The notes beneath the pieces were generated by a model. That model searched no databases, had not been told where the DNA came from, and saw nothing but the letters and a program-made list of their open reading frames with translations. Below are positions 44,370 to 54,792 of a stretch of 64,000 bases of DNA, one piece after another. How positions within the stretch are numbered: the first letter of the stretch is position 1; each line of letters opens with the position of its first letter. Position numbers and translations under genes: made by a program. The stretch comes from Cymodocea nodosa (Eukaryota; Streptophyta; Magnoliopsida; Alismatales; Cymodoceaceae): contig CM072335.1 of assembly GCA_036874045.1 (NCBI GenBank), positions 10,994,001 to 11,058,000 on the forward strand, written 5' to 3'.

Positions 44370-46063
44370 TGTTGAGTATTTTTGTTTTGATGATGTGTGC
44401 TGAATGAAAATAATCATATTTACTCAATTACTATTGCTTGTGAAAAGAAATTAAAATCATCAATTAATACAGAAAAAGCTTACTGATATAAATACTTGTC
44501 TGTATTGGATCTGAAGTTAATAACTAGTCATTTCATTGCATTAATTTCTCATTTAGATAAACACTAAGTTAACGTGTGTTTTTTATTGAAAAACATGATA
44601 TGTTTTAATGTTATATCTTCTGTATCATGAACAGTGCACATTTAGACAACTCATTAAGTTAGAGGCTTAAAGGTTAAAATAGGTCACGTGATAACTCGTT
44701 AAGTTAGTGAGTAAAAGAAGAGACGAACTCATTAAGTTAGTGTTATACACATGGTGAAATTATAAGTTACGAATGTTGTATTGTATCACGTGAGGTGCAC
44801 ATGTTTAACTCGTTAAGTTAACATAACTAAACGCGTTGAGTTGCTATATTGAACACTAAGGCAACGCGTTAGGTTAGCATTATAAACTTAAGTTGTTATT
44901 TTTGCACGTGGAAAAATTCTTATTATAAAAACATTTGTTTATTACTGAATCGGTGAGTTAGAGTTTTTTTCGGAGACTTACAGTCGTAACTATCCGAAAG
45001 GTAACTTAAGTCATGTTTTCAGGTCTTGACACATGTCTCACTAGTTTTATAATATAAAGAGTTTTTTGGTGACTTACATCTATAACTATCTGAAACTTAA
45101 ACTGTTTTCGGTGAGTTATCGTTTAACCTTCCGAAAGAAAGGTTAAGCTGGTTCGTTGAGTTAGTATAACACCACGGACTTAGTTCGTTGAGTTAGCTAC
45201 AGTACTTGTCACGTGAAATGGCACATGGTGAACTCGTTAAGTTAGAAACGTTAAGTTATATATATATACTTGTGTTACTCGTTTAGTTAACATTAAAGTA
45301 AGGACTTCTTATTACACTAATGAAAAATTTTTGGACGAGAAAGTTTATTTTGTAGGAAATTTTTCAGAGATCCAAGACTGATGATTAAAGAAAATTCGAA
45401 ATATAAACGTGGGTTAGAACGTGTGTGTTTCGATGAAAGAAAAAGAAAAGACGTGGAGAAGTGGAAAACTGGTAGTGGTTAAACGTGAAGGATATGCATG
45501 AAATGAAGATACAGTATAAAAGGCCTAGAATTCTCGTTGATCAATTTATCCTTGCACACAAAACAAAAAATCTTTTCAAGGATCAAACCATCCCTGCACC
45601 CCAAAAGAAAAATCTTTTCAGGGATCAAAAACACCTCTTTGGGAAAAATCTCTCAAGTGGAAGAAAATTTAGTGAAGCATAAAAAGGTAAGATTTTCGTC
45701 ACTGTAGATTTGAAGTATCAGAAGAAAGCAAATTCGGTGAAGCATAAAAAAATAAGATATTCGTCACTGAAGAAGAAAGAAGAAGAAAGAACTCAAACAG
45801 GGAGAAATGTTTTAAATTCTGCAAATTAGTTTTCTTTGTTTGTAGTTATGAAATTGTATAGATGAAACATGGTATCGAAATATAATTGCATCTACAATTT
45901 CTAAGGAGAATTGAATTGTATATTGTAATTGAAACCTTGAATAAAAATGATTTTATGAAAACAATGTCTCGACTTGTTTTTGAGTTTTAAAGTTTCAATT
46001 ATATTTCAGAAAATATTAAAATACACAATTCACTCCCCTCTTGTGTAGCCATATGATCCTACA
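44370..46063 (+). repeat. Solo LTR of the CoA family, in CoP1 gag
   Basis: TGTTGAG to GATCCTACA, flanked by GATTA and GATAA (one mismatch). It is longer than its relatives: at about 44948-45150 the GTTCGTTGAGTTA repeats are replaced by TTTCGGTGAGTTATC / AACTATCCGAAA units of the kind found in gypsy and CoP2 LTRs. Confidence 0.92.
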
Positions 46064-46893
46064 GATAAGAAGAAAATGATCTGTGAAATTGAAAAACTGG
46101 AACTGACTATTACTGATTTAAATTCAAAAATTGATATGTTAAAGATTAAGGTTTGTGATCAAAAGGCTATATTAAGTAAATGGAATTATAGTCAAACTAT
46201 AACAAATGAACTTAGTAGTAAAATATCAAATGTAGAAAAACATGGTATTGGTTTACATGATGCATCTTCTAAAAATTATATATTATATGATGGTACTGCT
46301 AAAAATAATGTCTTTATTTCTAATACTAAGAATAGTAAAAGAAAAACTATTCCATGTGTGATTAAAAAGGGAGATAAATATGTGCAAATTGATAAAATGC
46401 AGCATATAAATAATAGCACACAATGCAACAATTTCAAAAGAAATTTTCAGAAAAGTCAAGCTAAGTCATTTGAGAATCTTAATATTCTTGATTAATTTTC
46501 TTCATATTTAAAGAATATCGGATATTGGAATCAGCAATCAAAAAAATGTCAGAAATGAAAATTTCAACTCTAGTTTACATAGAGATAAATGTTCTAATAA
46601 TTATAACATTAAGAGAAATAAACGCAAGAATAATTATCAGAAAATACATAAGTTGAAGTTTAAAATTATTGATAATTTTGATATGACTCTCTCTTAAATT
46701 CTTGGACTCACTCAGAAATGGGTTTCAAGAGATAAAATCTCTTTTTAATTGTTTTGTAGGTACACAAATCAAAATGGATAATGGATAGTGGAGCATCCAC
46801 CCACATGACTAGAGATATACGATTACTTATAGAAGTAATAAAGACCAAGAACGGACAAGTTACCTTTGGAAATAAAAACAAAACAAAATATCT
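46064..46893 (+). pseudogene. Copia gag C terminus and protease start of CoP1, right piece
   Basis: Continues the Gag coiled coil (CEIEKLELTITDLNSKI) to a stop near 46494, then the Gag tail with TQKWVSRDKIS near 46715 and the protease motif MDSGASTHMT (Asp codon at 46784). From 46548 to about 46893 it is closely related to 54793-55138 (CoP3). The pol homology then stops abruptly: integrase, RT and RNase H are absent, and 3' non-coding sequence follows, so an internal deletion or a joint between two elements lies near 46893. Confidence 0.85.
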
Positions 46894-48603
46894 ATTTTCG
46901 AATTACAGTTTTCTAGTAGTTAAGAAATTATGAAATTCTGATTTTTATTGAAGTCAATTTATTTAAGAAAAATTCAGAAAAGATTACTTAAAGAAAGTTA
47001 AATTGATTCAATGTGAGTGCCAACTATATTTTTGTTACTTATGTATATGCTATTATAGAGATTTTAACAGGAAAATACATAGAAAGTATGTAATTTTTAT
47101 TAAAGGAAAGTTATTAACATTTTGTTAGAAAAATTAAGTCTTGTGGTTGCCTCTAATTTAATTTGCTTTTTTATTTATTTCTTTTTTGTTTGCAATTACT
47201 TGAGTAATTAAGTCCGTTGGGGGATCTTAAACCCTAGTCACTTAAACCAACTAGTTTGGGATGTGCTGACTGAAAACTCATTTTGCAAGTAATTCAGATT
47301 ATATTAAAAAAAAAAAAGGGGGAAATGTACTCAAGCTTAATTTATTTTCTAGATGTCATAACAATCCTACAATAATCTATGCATATAATCTTTGTTATTT
47401 TTCTTTGTTATTATCTACTCTTTACACATAATGTATAGTATTTATTTTCTTAAGTTTGTGTACTCATTATTGAATTCTTTTAAGTTCCTAAAGGTATATC
47501 TCTATGAATTATCTTTTGTAAATTGAATAGGATAAAAGCTAGAAAGTCTAAATTGTTAAATCTACTACTTCTTTCAGTATTTAATTAAAAAAAGAAGAAG
47601 AGAGACTCAAATCTATTTAAGGCTTCGTACCCAACTTATGTAAGCTATTTGACCTTTTAAAGCCAAATCTACTTAGGGCTTGGCAACCCAGTTTAAAGTA
47701 CGCCATAGATTCTTTAGACTACATTTATGTAGGGGGAGCAATTTCTAATATAATAATTCAACAAATATGAATTATTATATGTTTTAATGAAAGAATCTGC
47801 ATAATTTCAAGAAATTAACATTAATTCAATACATTTTTAAACTGTTGGTGAAATACAATTTTTTTTCTTAAGTATCCAAATTTTCTATGATATACTGCAC
47901 AGTTATGTATTAAATGATCAACAGAATATTTTATTATTTCCTGAAGTATACGTGTTGAAACCGAAATGCATATCTTAAGTGAATGTTTGGTAAGTTATCT
48001 GGTAACTATCCGAAATGCATCTAAGCATCGAATAGTTAGGTTTATAAGTATCCAAAAATATCTGAACTCCTTAAGTTAGAATTACGCACGTGTTGAATTT
48101 CATTGCTTTATTATGTCTTAGTTGAAACTTGAACAGTTATGTTTAACTCTTCGACTTTCACACTTATCCATATGAGAAACTTGAATAGTTAACTTAATAT
48201 TCTTATAATTTTCTAAAAGACTTACTCTAACAATAACTATTCTCGTTTGTCATATAGTTATGTGCTTTACTACTCACAAAACTTGAATAGTTATCATAAA
48301 GTCTTCGAGTTTTCTCACTTTTCACTTAGCCCGAAGTTATTTTCTTTACACGAACAGTTATGCTAAGTATTCTGCTTTTGCCAGTTGTAAAACTCATACA
48401 GTTATTGTAAGCATTTAAGTTATTTATTAGTAATGGATCTTATATTTATGATTTCAATGATTGAATCCGTTTATCTGTTTATAAACTCGAAGAGTTATAA
48501 ATGTTTTACTAACATCATTTCGTGTTTCTACCTTTGTAAAACCCTAGTTTCATAATCTTTACTTCCACTAAGTTCTACAGTGCACAACAAAGATTAGTCG
48601 ACA
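46894..48603 (+). other. Copia 3' non-coding region with a gypsy-LTR-like segment
   Basis: No coding signal. 47190-47320 resembles the shared 3' cassette (GGGATCTTAAACCC, GTGCTGACTGAAAACTCATT). AAAGGGGGAAATG (about 47317) and TAGGGGGAGCAA (about 47732) are PPT-like. 47770-48110 aligns with the Gy2 LTR start (41345-41900): GAAAGAATCTGC, TTCTTAAGTATCCAAATTTTC, TATTTTATTATTTCCTGAAG, ACTATCCGAAATGCATC. 48120-48520 has repeated ACAGTTATG and GAATAGTTA motifs. Confidence 0.7.
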
Positions 48604-50739
48604 ATGTCAAGACGTGGAAGAGGATGTGGTAGAATGACCAAAGTGCAAAAAAGAGAGTTGGAACTTCAGAAAATAGAAAGTGAAATCAACGACATCTACT
48701 CAAGGTATACTTTTACAAATGAAGTACTACATGAAATTAGAAAAGCTATTCAAGACGAGAAAAATTTCTGTTGGAAGTTTATTCGCAATTATGATGAAAC
48801 AAAGTTTAGACTAAAATAAATTGAACTTTCTACATTACAACTATGGAAACGAACTTTACAACCTAACCCTACAGTTGTTACAAGTTCTAGACATGTACTA
48901 GAAAAATCAGTATAGTCTATCACTTACTATGGAAAGAAATGGGGACCAATGATAGAAAATGCAAATAGGGAATTAGAATCTTTGTATTCCCAACATTATT
49001 TTCCCTTGGTTGTTTTAGATGACATTCAACAGTATATAGATGAATAGAAAACTGCCATTTGAGAAATGGGCCTTCGAATTGAAGGACAAAAGTTTATCAA
49101 CTAAAAATGACAAAGGTTGAGAGCTTAAAACTCTATATTCTATTATTACAACCTAGACATCATGGTGAAGGACCATCAAGACCATAGGTGCCTTTAATAG
49201 GAGAAATTAAGAAAATTTTAGAACCTCCTGAACAACCAGAACCACTACAGACATATGGTCAGAAAAAGAAAAAGACATTAGAATATTTTGGACTAACTGC
49301 AAGTGTACAAGGAATATTGCAACAAAAAGAGAAGAATCATTGAAAAATGGAAAACTATGTTTCATTGCAGAAGCTGGACAGACTTTTGTGTTAGGAATTC
49401 TAGTAGATGTGACAAATATCGAATTACAAGCATACACTCTAAGGTATTGTGTCACATTAGTGCATAATGTATCTTTTAATACAATGGACAGTTTTTCACA
49501 TCATGCTGCAAGCACACATTCTTTTCCTACAGAAAGAGAACATGTAGGAAATTTTGATAATACATATATAGATGATATCAATTTTGATGATATTTTTGAT
49601 GATATAGACACTGAGTCTATGAATGTTGAAGATATTTCATCTGAAGAGGAATGTACAAATATTCTTCCTCTAACTGTATCTCGGATAGAAAATTTTGATT
49701 TTTGGTATAGTTGCTTATACTATAGTTTATACATATGGTTATGTTTGTTATAGTATATAATATACTTGTTGATAAATGTATATAATCAACAACATACACA
49801 ATTACAAATTGAATATCACACTACTAATGTCTCAAGTATAGAAATTTCAGAAATATAGAATGAATCTATTATAGAACATTCTTTCCTACAGAGACAGTTG
49901 TTGTATAGATCAATTTTAGACATAAATGTTGCTGATAGATAGATTAATACAGAGACTGTTGCTGTTGATATGTTTCAAGAAGATCAAATAGAAGAATTTC
50001 AGTAGATTATTGATATGACAATAACAGATATTTCAGACATTTATACTAGCTTTGAGAGAAATTCCACTAGTTCTGAAAACTATGAAAATATAGATACTGC
50101 TGATAATATTGAAACCAATCCCAGATCAGAACATCATAACAGGAAAATACCTAATCCTGAACAGAGTTTAGACGAAAATACATTATTATGGTTCAGAAAT
50201 AGTTCCTGTTATAAAAGATTTCAAACATATAAAACTTTTACAGTTTTATATTCAAGACCAGTTAAGTTTGAAGGAATGGCACATATACGAGAAATGTTTG
50301 AATATATAGTGCACAACCTGTTTTCTTTCCTCTAACTGTTGACTATACTTCCACAACAGCCATGCCATTTTGTTATACCAGAACTTATAAGTTGTTTTTA
50401 CTCAAACTTAACAGTGCAAGAAGGTATTCCTGTTTCCAATATACAAGAAGATGACATATATTTAACTCTAATTTACTTTATCAAGCATTTGGTCTGAAAA
50501 ATGGAGTTATATTATCCAAAAGAAAACAGGCTTATTAGTTGGGATGGGACATTAAAAGTTTAGCCAAAGATCCAACTACCAACAAACCAATGAGATTATT
50601 AAATGATTTAAATGGCCAAGCACATTTTATTACAAAAATACTGCATACTTCATTGTTTCTGTTAGTCAAATTGGATCAGGCTACCATTATGCCAAAAGCT
50701 CGAGCTGATAGCAAAGGCATTACCAATCCTTTTAAGTAA

Positions 50740-50990
50740 GCCTAGAAACTCTCACAAGTCCGAGTTCGTGGGAGGAATCATTAGGATTAACCCCCTTCTC
50801 CCATAGGTCCCTAAGGCCTTCTCCCTTCACCCTCCAAGTCCTTCAGGTCCCTCAGCCCGTCACCCCTCGAGTCCCTCAGCGAGTTCCTCAACAATCCCCC
50901 CCCCCCCCGAAAAATGCATCCCATACTACATTCTCAGGGATTCGAACCCGCAGTTTCAGAGGTTTGGTCATGGTGCAGAAGTTGGCAGAT
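50740..50990 (-). mobile_element. Probable tRNA-derived SINE, interrupting the copia 3' ORF
   Basis: A GC-rich ~250-bp block splits the env-like domain. On the minus strand GGGTTCGAATCCC (50937-50949) is a perfect pol III B box. The A box about 30-40 bp upstream is degenerate. A run of 13 C (about 50897-50909) and CCCTCAG/CCTTCTCCC repeats follow. Exact ends and target duplication are not resolved; a degraded tRNA-like pseudogene is an alternative. Confidence 0.5.
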
Positions 50991-51261
50991 GTTGTCTTTA
51001 TACTACATATGCATTAATTAACCATATACAGGTGATACAATTTGTAGAGTAAATTATTTTATAGTGATACGATTTTGAGAATTGTGGCAAGTCAAACAGA
51101 TATTACACCTTGGCCACAGAAAAGATTAAAGTTAAGATCTTTCTTTGCAAAGGAACTCCAAAAATACCAGGAAGCAGATACACCTGTAATTCAACAACAA
51201 CAACAGGATTAGCAAACATAATCACAATAGCAACAGCAACAACCAACACAATTTTCAGAAC

Positions 51262-51352
51262 AACAGCAATATACAGATATAAATACAAGTATACATACAG
51301 ATATAAATACAGGTATACATACAGATACAAGCACAGGTATAAATACAGACAT
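51262..51352 (+). repeat. Minisatellite (ACAGATATAAATACA-like units)
   Basis: Four to five units of about 20 bp, ATACAGATATAAATACAGGT with variants, in the C-terminal tail of the copia env-like ORF. They read as Tyr/Lys-rich peptide repeats in shadow frames. Confidence 0.85.
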
Positions 51353-51816
51353 CCATTCTGCATTTTTACAGCAACCATCACAAGTTTCAGAAAATGATTT
51401 AGATCAAGTAGTAATTGATCAGATAAACAAAGTAAGTACAGAAATTACAAAGCAAATTTCAGATACTCTAATCAGTATTTTTCGAAGACAAAGAGGCTTG
51501 TGATTATACAAATTATGTATTACACGATTTATGTATTGTAATTTGTTACCAAATATATTATGTAAACTATTTACTGCACTTAATGCTCACATGATTGTTT
51601 TTCATAGTTTATATTTAAATAGTTTATGTTTAATCCACGAAAGTTATGCAAGTTTAAAAATATCTTTTTGATTCATGTATACTTAGCAAAGTTTTTTCTT
51701 CCTTACATTTACATGGCTTAAATACTAAAGAAGACGAAGATAGACTATTCTCTTTTCTATAATGCTAAAAAGGGGGAGAAGATAGATTATTTGACTTATT
51801 AGGTTTTGACATCATC

Positions 51817-51830
51817 AAAAAGGAGGAGAT
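51817..51830 (+). other. Polypurine tract of the copia 3' end
   Basis: GACATCATCAAAAAGGAGGAGAT just before TGTTAGG is the classic Sirevirus PPT context. An earlier GGGGGAGAAGATAGA tract is at about 51771. Confidence 0.85.
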
Positions 51831-53038
51831 TGTTAGGAATTTTGTTTTGATGATATATGCTTTTTTTAAAGTTTTTAAATAAGTCTAAATAATATTCTCT
51901 AAGTATATTTCTCTAAGTATAATAGTTAACAGATTATCGAAAAGTTTCATTTTTATGTCAGATAAGTTAAAGTTTTCCGAAGAGTTAGATTTTCGATAAT
52001 TAAACTTTCAGATAGTTAACATTTCATTTTTGTCGAATAGTTTATGTTAAAAACTCGTATAGTTAAGTTATCTACACGTGTGTTTTTAATATTTTAAGTT
52101 GTCACATGTTTTTCAATATGCGTTCGGTAATGAAAATCAAATAGTTAGATAACTATTCAAGTTTTTATACGCATGGATAGATAAGTGTTCAAGATTTATA
52201 AAATGACTAATGAATAGATAAGTTTGCTATGTTTAGTCACGTGTTTTGCAAGTGCAAAAACTTGAAGAGTTAGAGATAAGTGTTCAAGTTTTTATAAGAC
52301 TTAAAGAATAAGTGTTCGACTAAATCGAAGACTTAGAAGATATTCTACAAGAATCCAAGAATATAAAGTTTCGGTGAATCTACGAGTGGAGATCGTGAAA
52401 ATTCAAAATTATAGTAGAGAAAGTGGAAACTCAAAAAGATAGTAATTTGGATTAATGAAAAAATTAGTATGTGGATTATGGATTAAGTGGATGAACATGT
52501 TTAATGTGAAAGACAACAGAGTTCGACTACTAATAGAGAGTACGAGCTACATTACAACAAAGGATCCCAATCTTAAAAACCAAGTCTGAATATTCAATCT
52601 GGATCCCTAACTGAAAAGTTAAGTTTGAATATTCATATTCTGAAAAGTTCTCCAACATCAGAAGAAGTTTGAAATTCCAAGCAATTTCAGAAAAAGAGCT
52701 ACAAACATAAGAAGTCTGGAAATTCGACAACTAGAGAAGAAGAGATATAAAAGCTGAGCAAAGAGAAGGAAAGAAGTTGTGTGCATAAAGATCAGGTTTT
52801 ATACAATTCGAAATTAGTTTTGAATAAGAGCTTTATTTTTCTATTCGAATTGTATATCGAACATTACTGTATCAAAACCGTCAAGAAGGGAATTGAGCTA
52901 AAAAGATATTGTAATTTTTGTCTTTACATAAAGAATAGAATTTCATTTACGAGTGTTTTGTGCTCTTGTTTTATCTGCTAGTATTTTAATTACTAAAGAC
53001 ACAATTCACCCCCCTCTTGTGATATAGATGATCCTACA
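51831..53038 (+). repeat. 3' LTR of the CoP1-side copia element
   Basis: TGTTAGGAATTTTG to GATCCTACA. It has TATAAAAG at 52746-52753 and the usual copia end ATTCACCCCCCTCTTGTG. U3 carries GAGTTA/TAACT-based motifs (CGAAGAGTTAG, CAGATAGTTAAC). What follows is minus-strand gypsy DNA, and no target duplication is seen. Confidence 0.85.
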
Positions 53039-53940
53039 TTGTTGATGCTGTTCCACTTTAATTTTATATTAGGCTTTCAACTTTTCTGCTACCCTCTTTT
53101 TGCACCCTGCATCAAACACTAAATGTGCTATAGCTACTGCCAACTCTTCTAGTTCTCTTTGGTCTTTTCCAATTTGAACCAATTCTTGAAATTCTTTTAT
53201 TTCTTCCTTAGTAGAAGGCCCTAAAATTATTGCTCGTTTTAACAGCCTTGGTGGTGGAACTAAAGGTCCAGGTTGTTGTTCCTCAAGAACAGGTCTTTCA
53301 ATAGTCGACTCCTCCTGTTGTTCAATTGCTTGTTTTTCATTTTCTTTCCTTTGTTGCTCCCAGATTGCCCACTAGGCCTATCTACCTATGCGTCTTTTGA
53401 ACTAGAGGCGGGACTTACGTTGGATTAGTTCTAGGGCAACTTCGTTATTTGGTCTGATTTTTCTCTCTCTACTTATAGCAACTTCCGTTGCTATTCTGAT
53501 TCTCATCTCCATAATCTGAGGTATTTGTATTCCCAAATCTACTAACACTTTCCTCTAGTTGAAAAGTTCAGATTCTACCTTTTATAGCTCTTTTTCCCTC
53601 GTCGTATTCTTGATTTTCTACCTTGTGTGCCATTCCTCTATATCTTTAAGAAATGCTGACATGTCAATTGCATTTTCCCAGAACTCGGGTGTCATCTTCC
53701 TCATCATGGAGTTACACAATGGAACAGAATCTCTCTAATCTCTACTATTCTAAGTTCTAAATGTTTCTGCAGATAATGCCCCCAAACCCTAAGTTTAGTA
53801 TTAATAAGCCTTAAGTTTAGGTAGGTAATCGGGTCATTTCCCACGCAAACTCTCTCTCTCTCATTCGTGGAGTTAAAGTTAACTCAACAGGGTAATTTTG
53901 TTAACTTATCCTAGACTCAACGGAGTAAGTTCGTTGAGTT
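53039..53940 (-). pseudogene. Gy3: fragment of gypsy env-like ORF and its upstream spacer
   Basis: On the minus strand the frame reads MRKMTPEFWENAIDM from about 53707, then EEWHTR, the coiled coil, RPVPEEQQ-like linker and a block like VFDAGCKKRVAEKLKA. It is the third copy of the Gy1/Gy2 env-like N-terminal half and keeps TGG where both others have TGA. The upstream spacer with GAGTTAACTTTAACTC hairpins runs to 53940. It ends abruptly at both sides. Confidence 0.82.
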
Positions 53941-54792
53941 TTATAAAATGACTAACAAACAGATAAGTTTGCTATGTTTAGTCACTTGCTTTGTAGGTGC
54001 AAAAACTCGAAGAGTTACAGATAAGTGTTCGAGTTTTTATAGGACTTAAAGGATAAGTGTTTGACTAAATCGAAGACTTAGAAGATATTCTACAAGACTC
54101 CAAGAAGATAAAGTTTTGGTGAATCTATGAGTGGAGATCGTGGAAATTCAAAATTATAGTGGAAAAAGTTGAAACTCAAAAAGATAGTAATTTGGATTAA
54201 AGAAAAAATTAGTACGTGGATTATGGATTATGGGTTATGGATTAAGTGGATGAACATGCTGAACATGAAGATATAGTTCAACTACTAATAGAGAGTACGA
54301 GCTACATTACAAATAAGGATCCCAATCTCAAAAACCAAGTCTGAATATTTAATATGGATCCTTAATTGAAAAGTTAAGTTTGAATATTCATATTTTGAAA
54401 AGTTCTCCAACATCAGAAGAAGTTTGAAATTTCAAGCAATTTCAGAAAAGGAGCAGCAAACATAAGAAGTCTGGAAATTCGACAACTAGAGAAGAAGAAA
54501 TACAGAAGTTGAACAAAGAGAAGGAAAGAAGTTGTGCATAAAGATCAGGTTTTATACAATTCAAAATTAGTTTTGAATAAGAGCTTTATTTTTCTATTTG
54601 AATTGTATATCGAACATTACTGTATCAAAACCTTCAAGAAGGGAATTGAGCTGAAAAGATATTGTAAATTCTATCTTTACTTAAAGAATAGAATTTCATT
54701 TACGAGTGTTTTGTGCTCTTGTTCTATCTACTAGTATTTTAATTACTAAAGACACAATTCACCCCTCCTCTTGTGATACAGATGATCCTATA
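53941..54792 (+). repeat. Partial copia LTR (same family as 51831-53038)
   Basis: Matches 52197-53038 to the LTR end (here GATCCTATA). The 5' third is missing and the break sits at TTATAAAATGACTAA, directly against Gy3. The TATA box has decayed to ATACAGAAG. Confidence 0.88.

Larger units (their letters stand above)
48604..51510 (+). pseudogene. Post-pol env-like ORF of a Sirevirus-like copia element
   Basis: ATG 48604 opens MSRRGRGCGRMTKVQKREL with a helical charged region like CoA 27469. After several stops an acidic segment (49500-49680, 50015-50160) leads to a domain that matches the gypsy env-like ORF block by block: CYKRFQTYKTFTVLYSRPVK and MFEYIVHN (50200-50320), PELISCFYSNLTVQEG (near 50385), IKSLAKDP and RLLNDLNGQAHFITKIL (50550-50640), then after the SINE LFYSDTIL and DITPWPQKRLKLRS (about 51055-51150), ending in a Gln-rich tail. 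The shared domain is the Athila putative plant transposon protein type. Many C-to-T type stops and frameshifts. Function unknown. Confidence 0.68.

Noticed and set aside
48604-48819. RG-rich start MSRRGRGCGR as a host RNA-binding protein
   Set aside because: It continues into an ORF homologous to CoA 27469 and to gypsy env-like blocks and is followed by a copia PPT and LTR.
50937-50949. A functional tRNA gene on the minus strand
   Set aside because: Only the B box is good; no cloverleaf with anticodon stem and matched acceptor arms could be drawn by eye.
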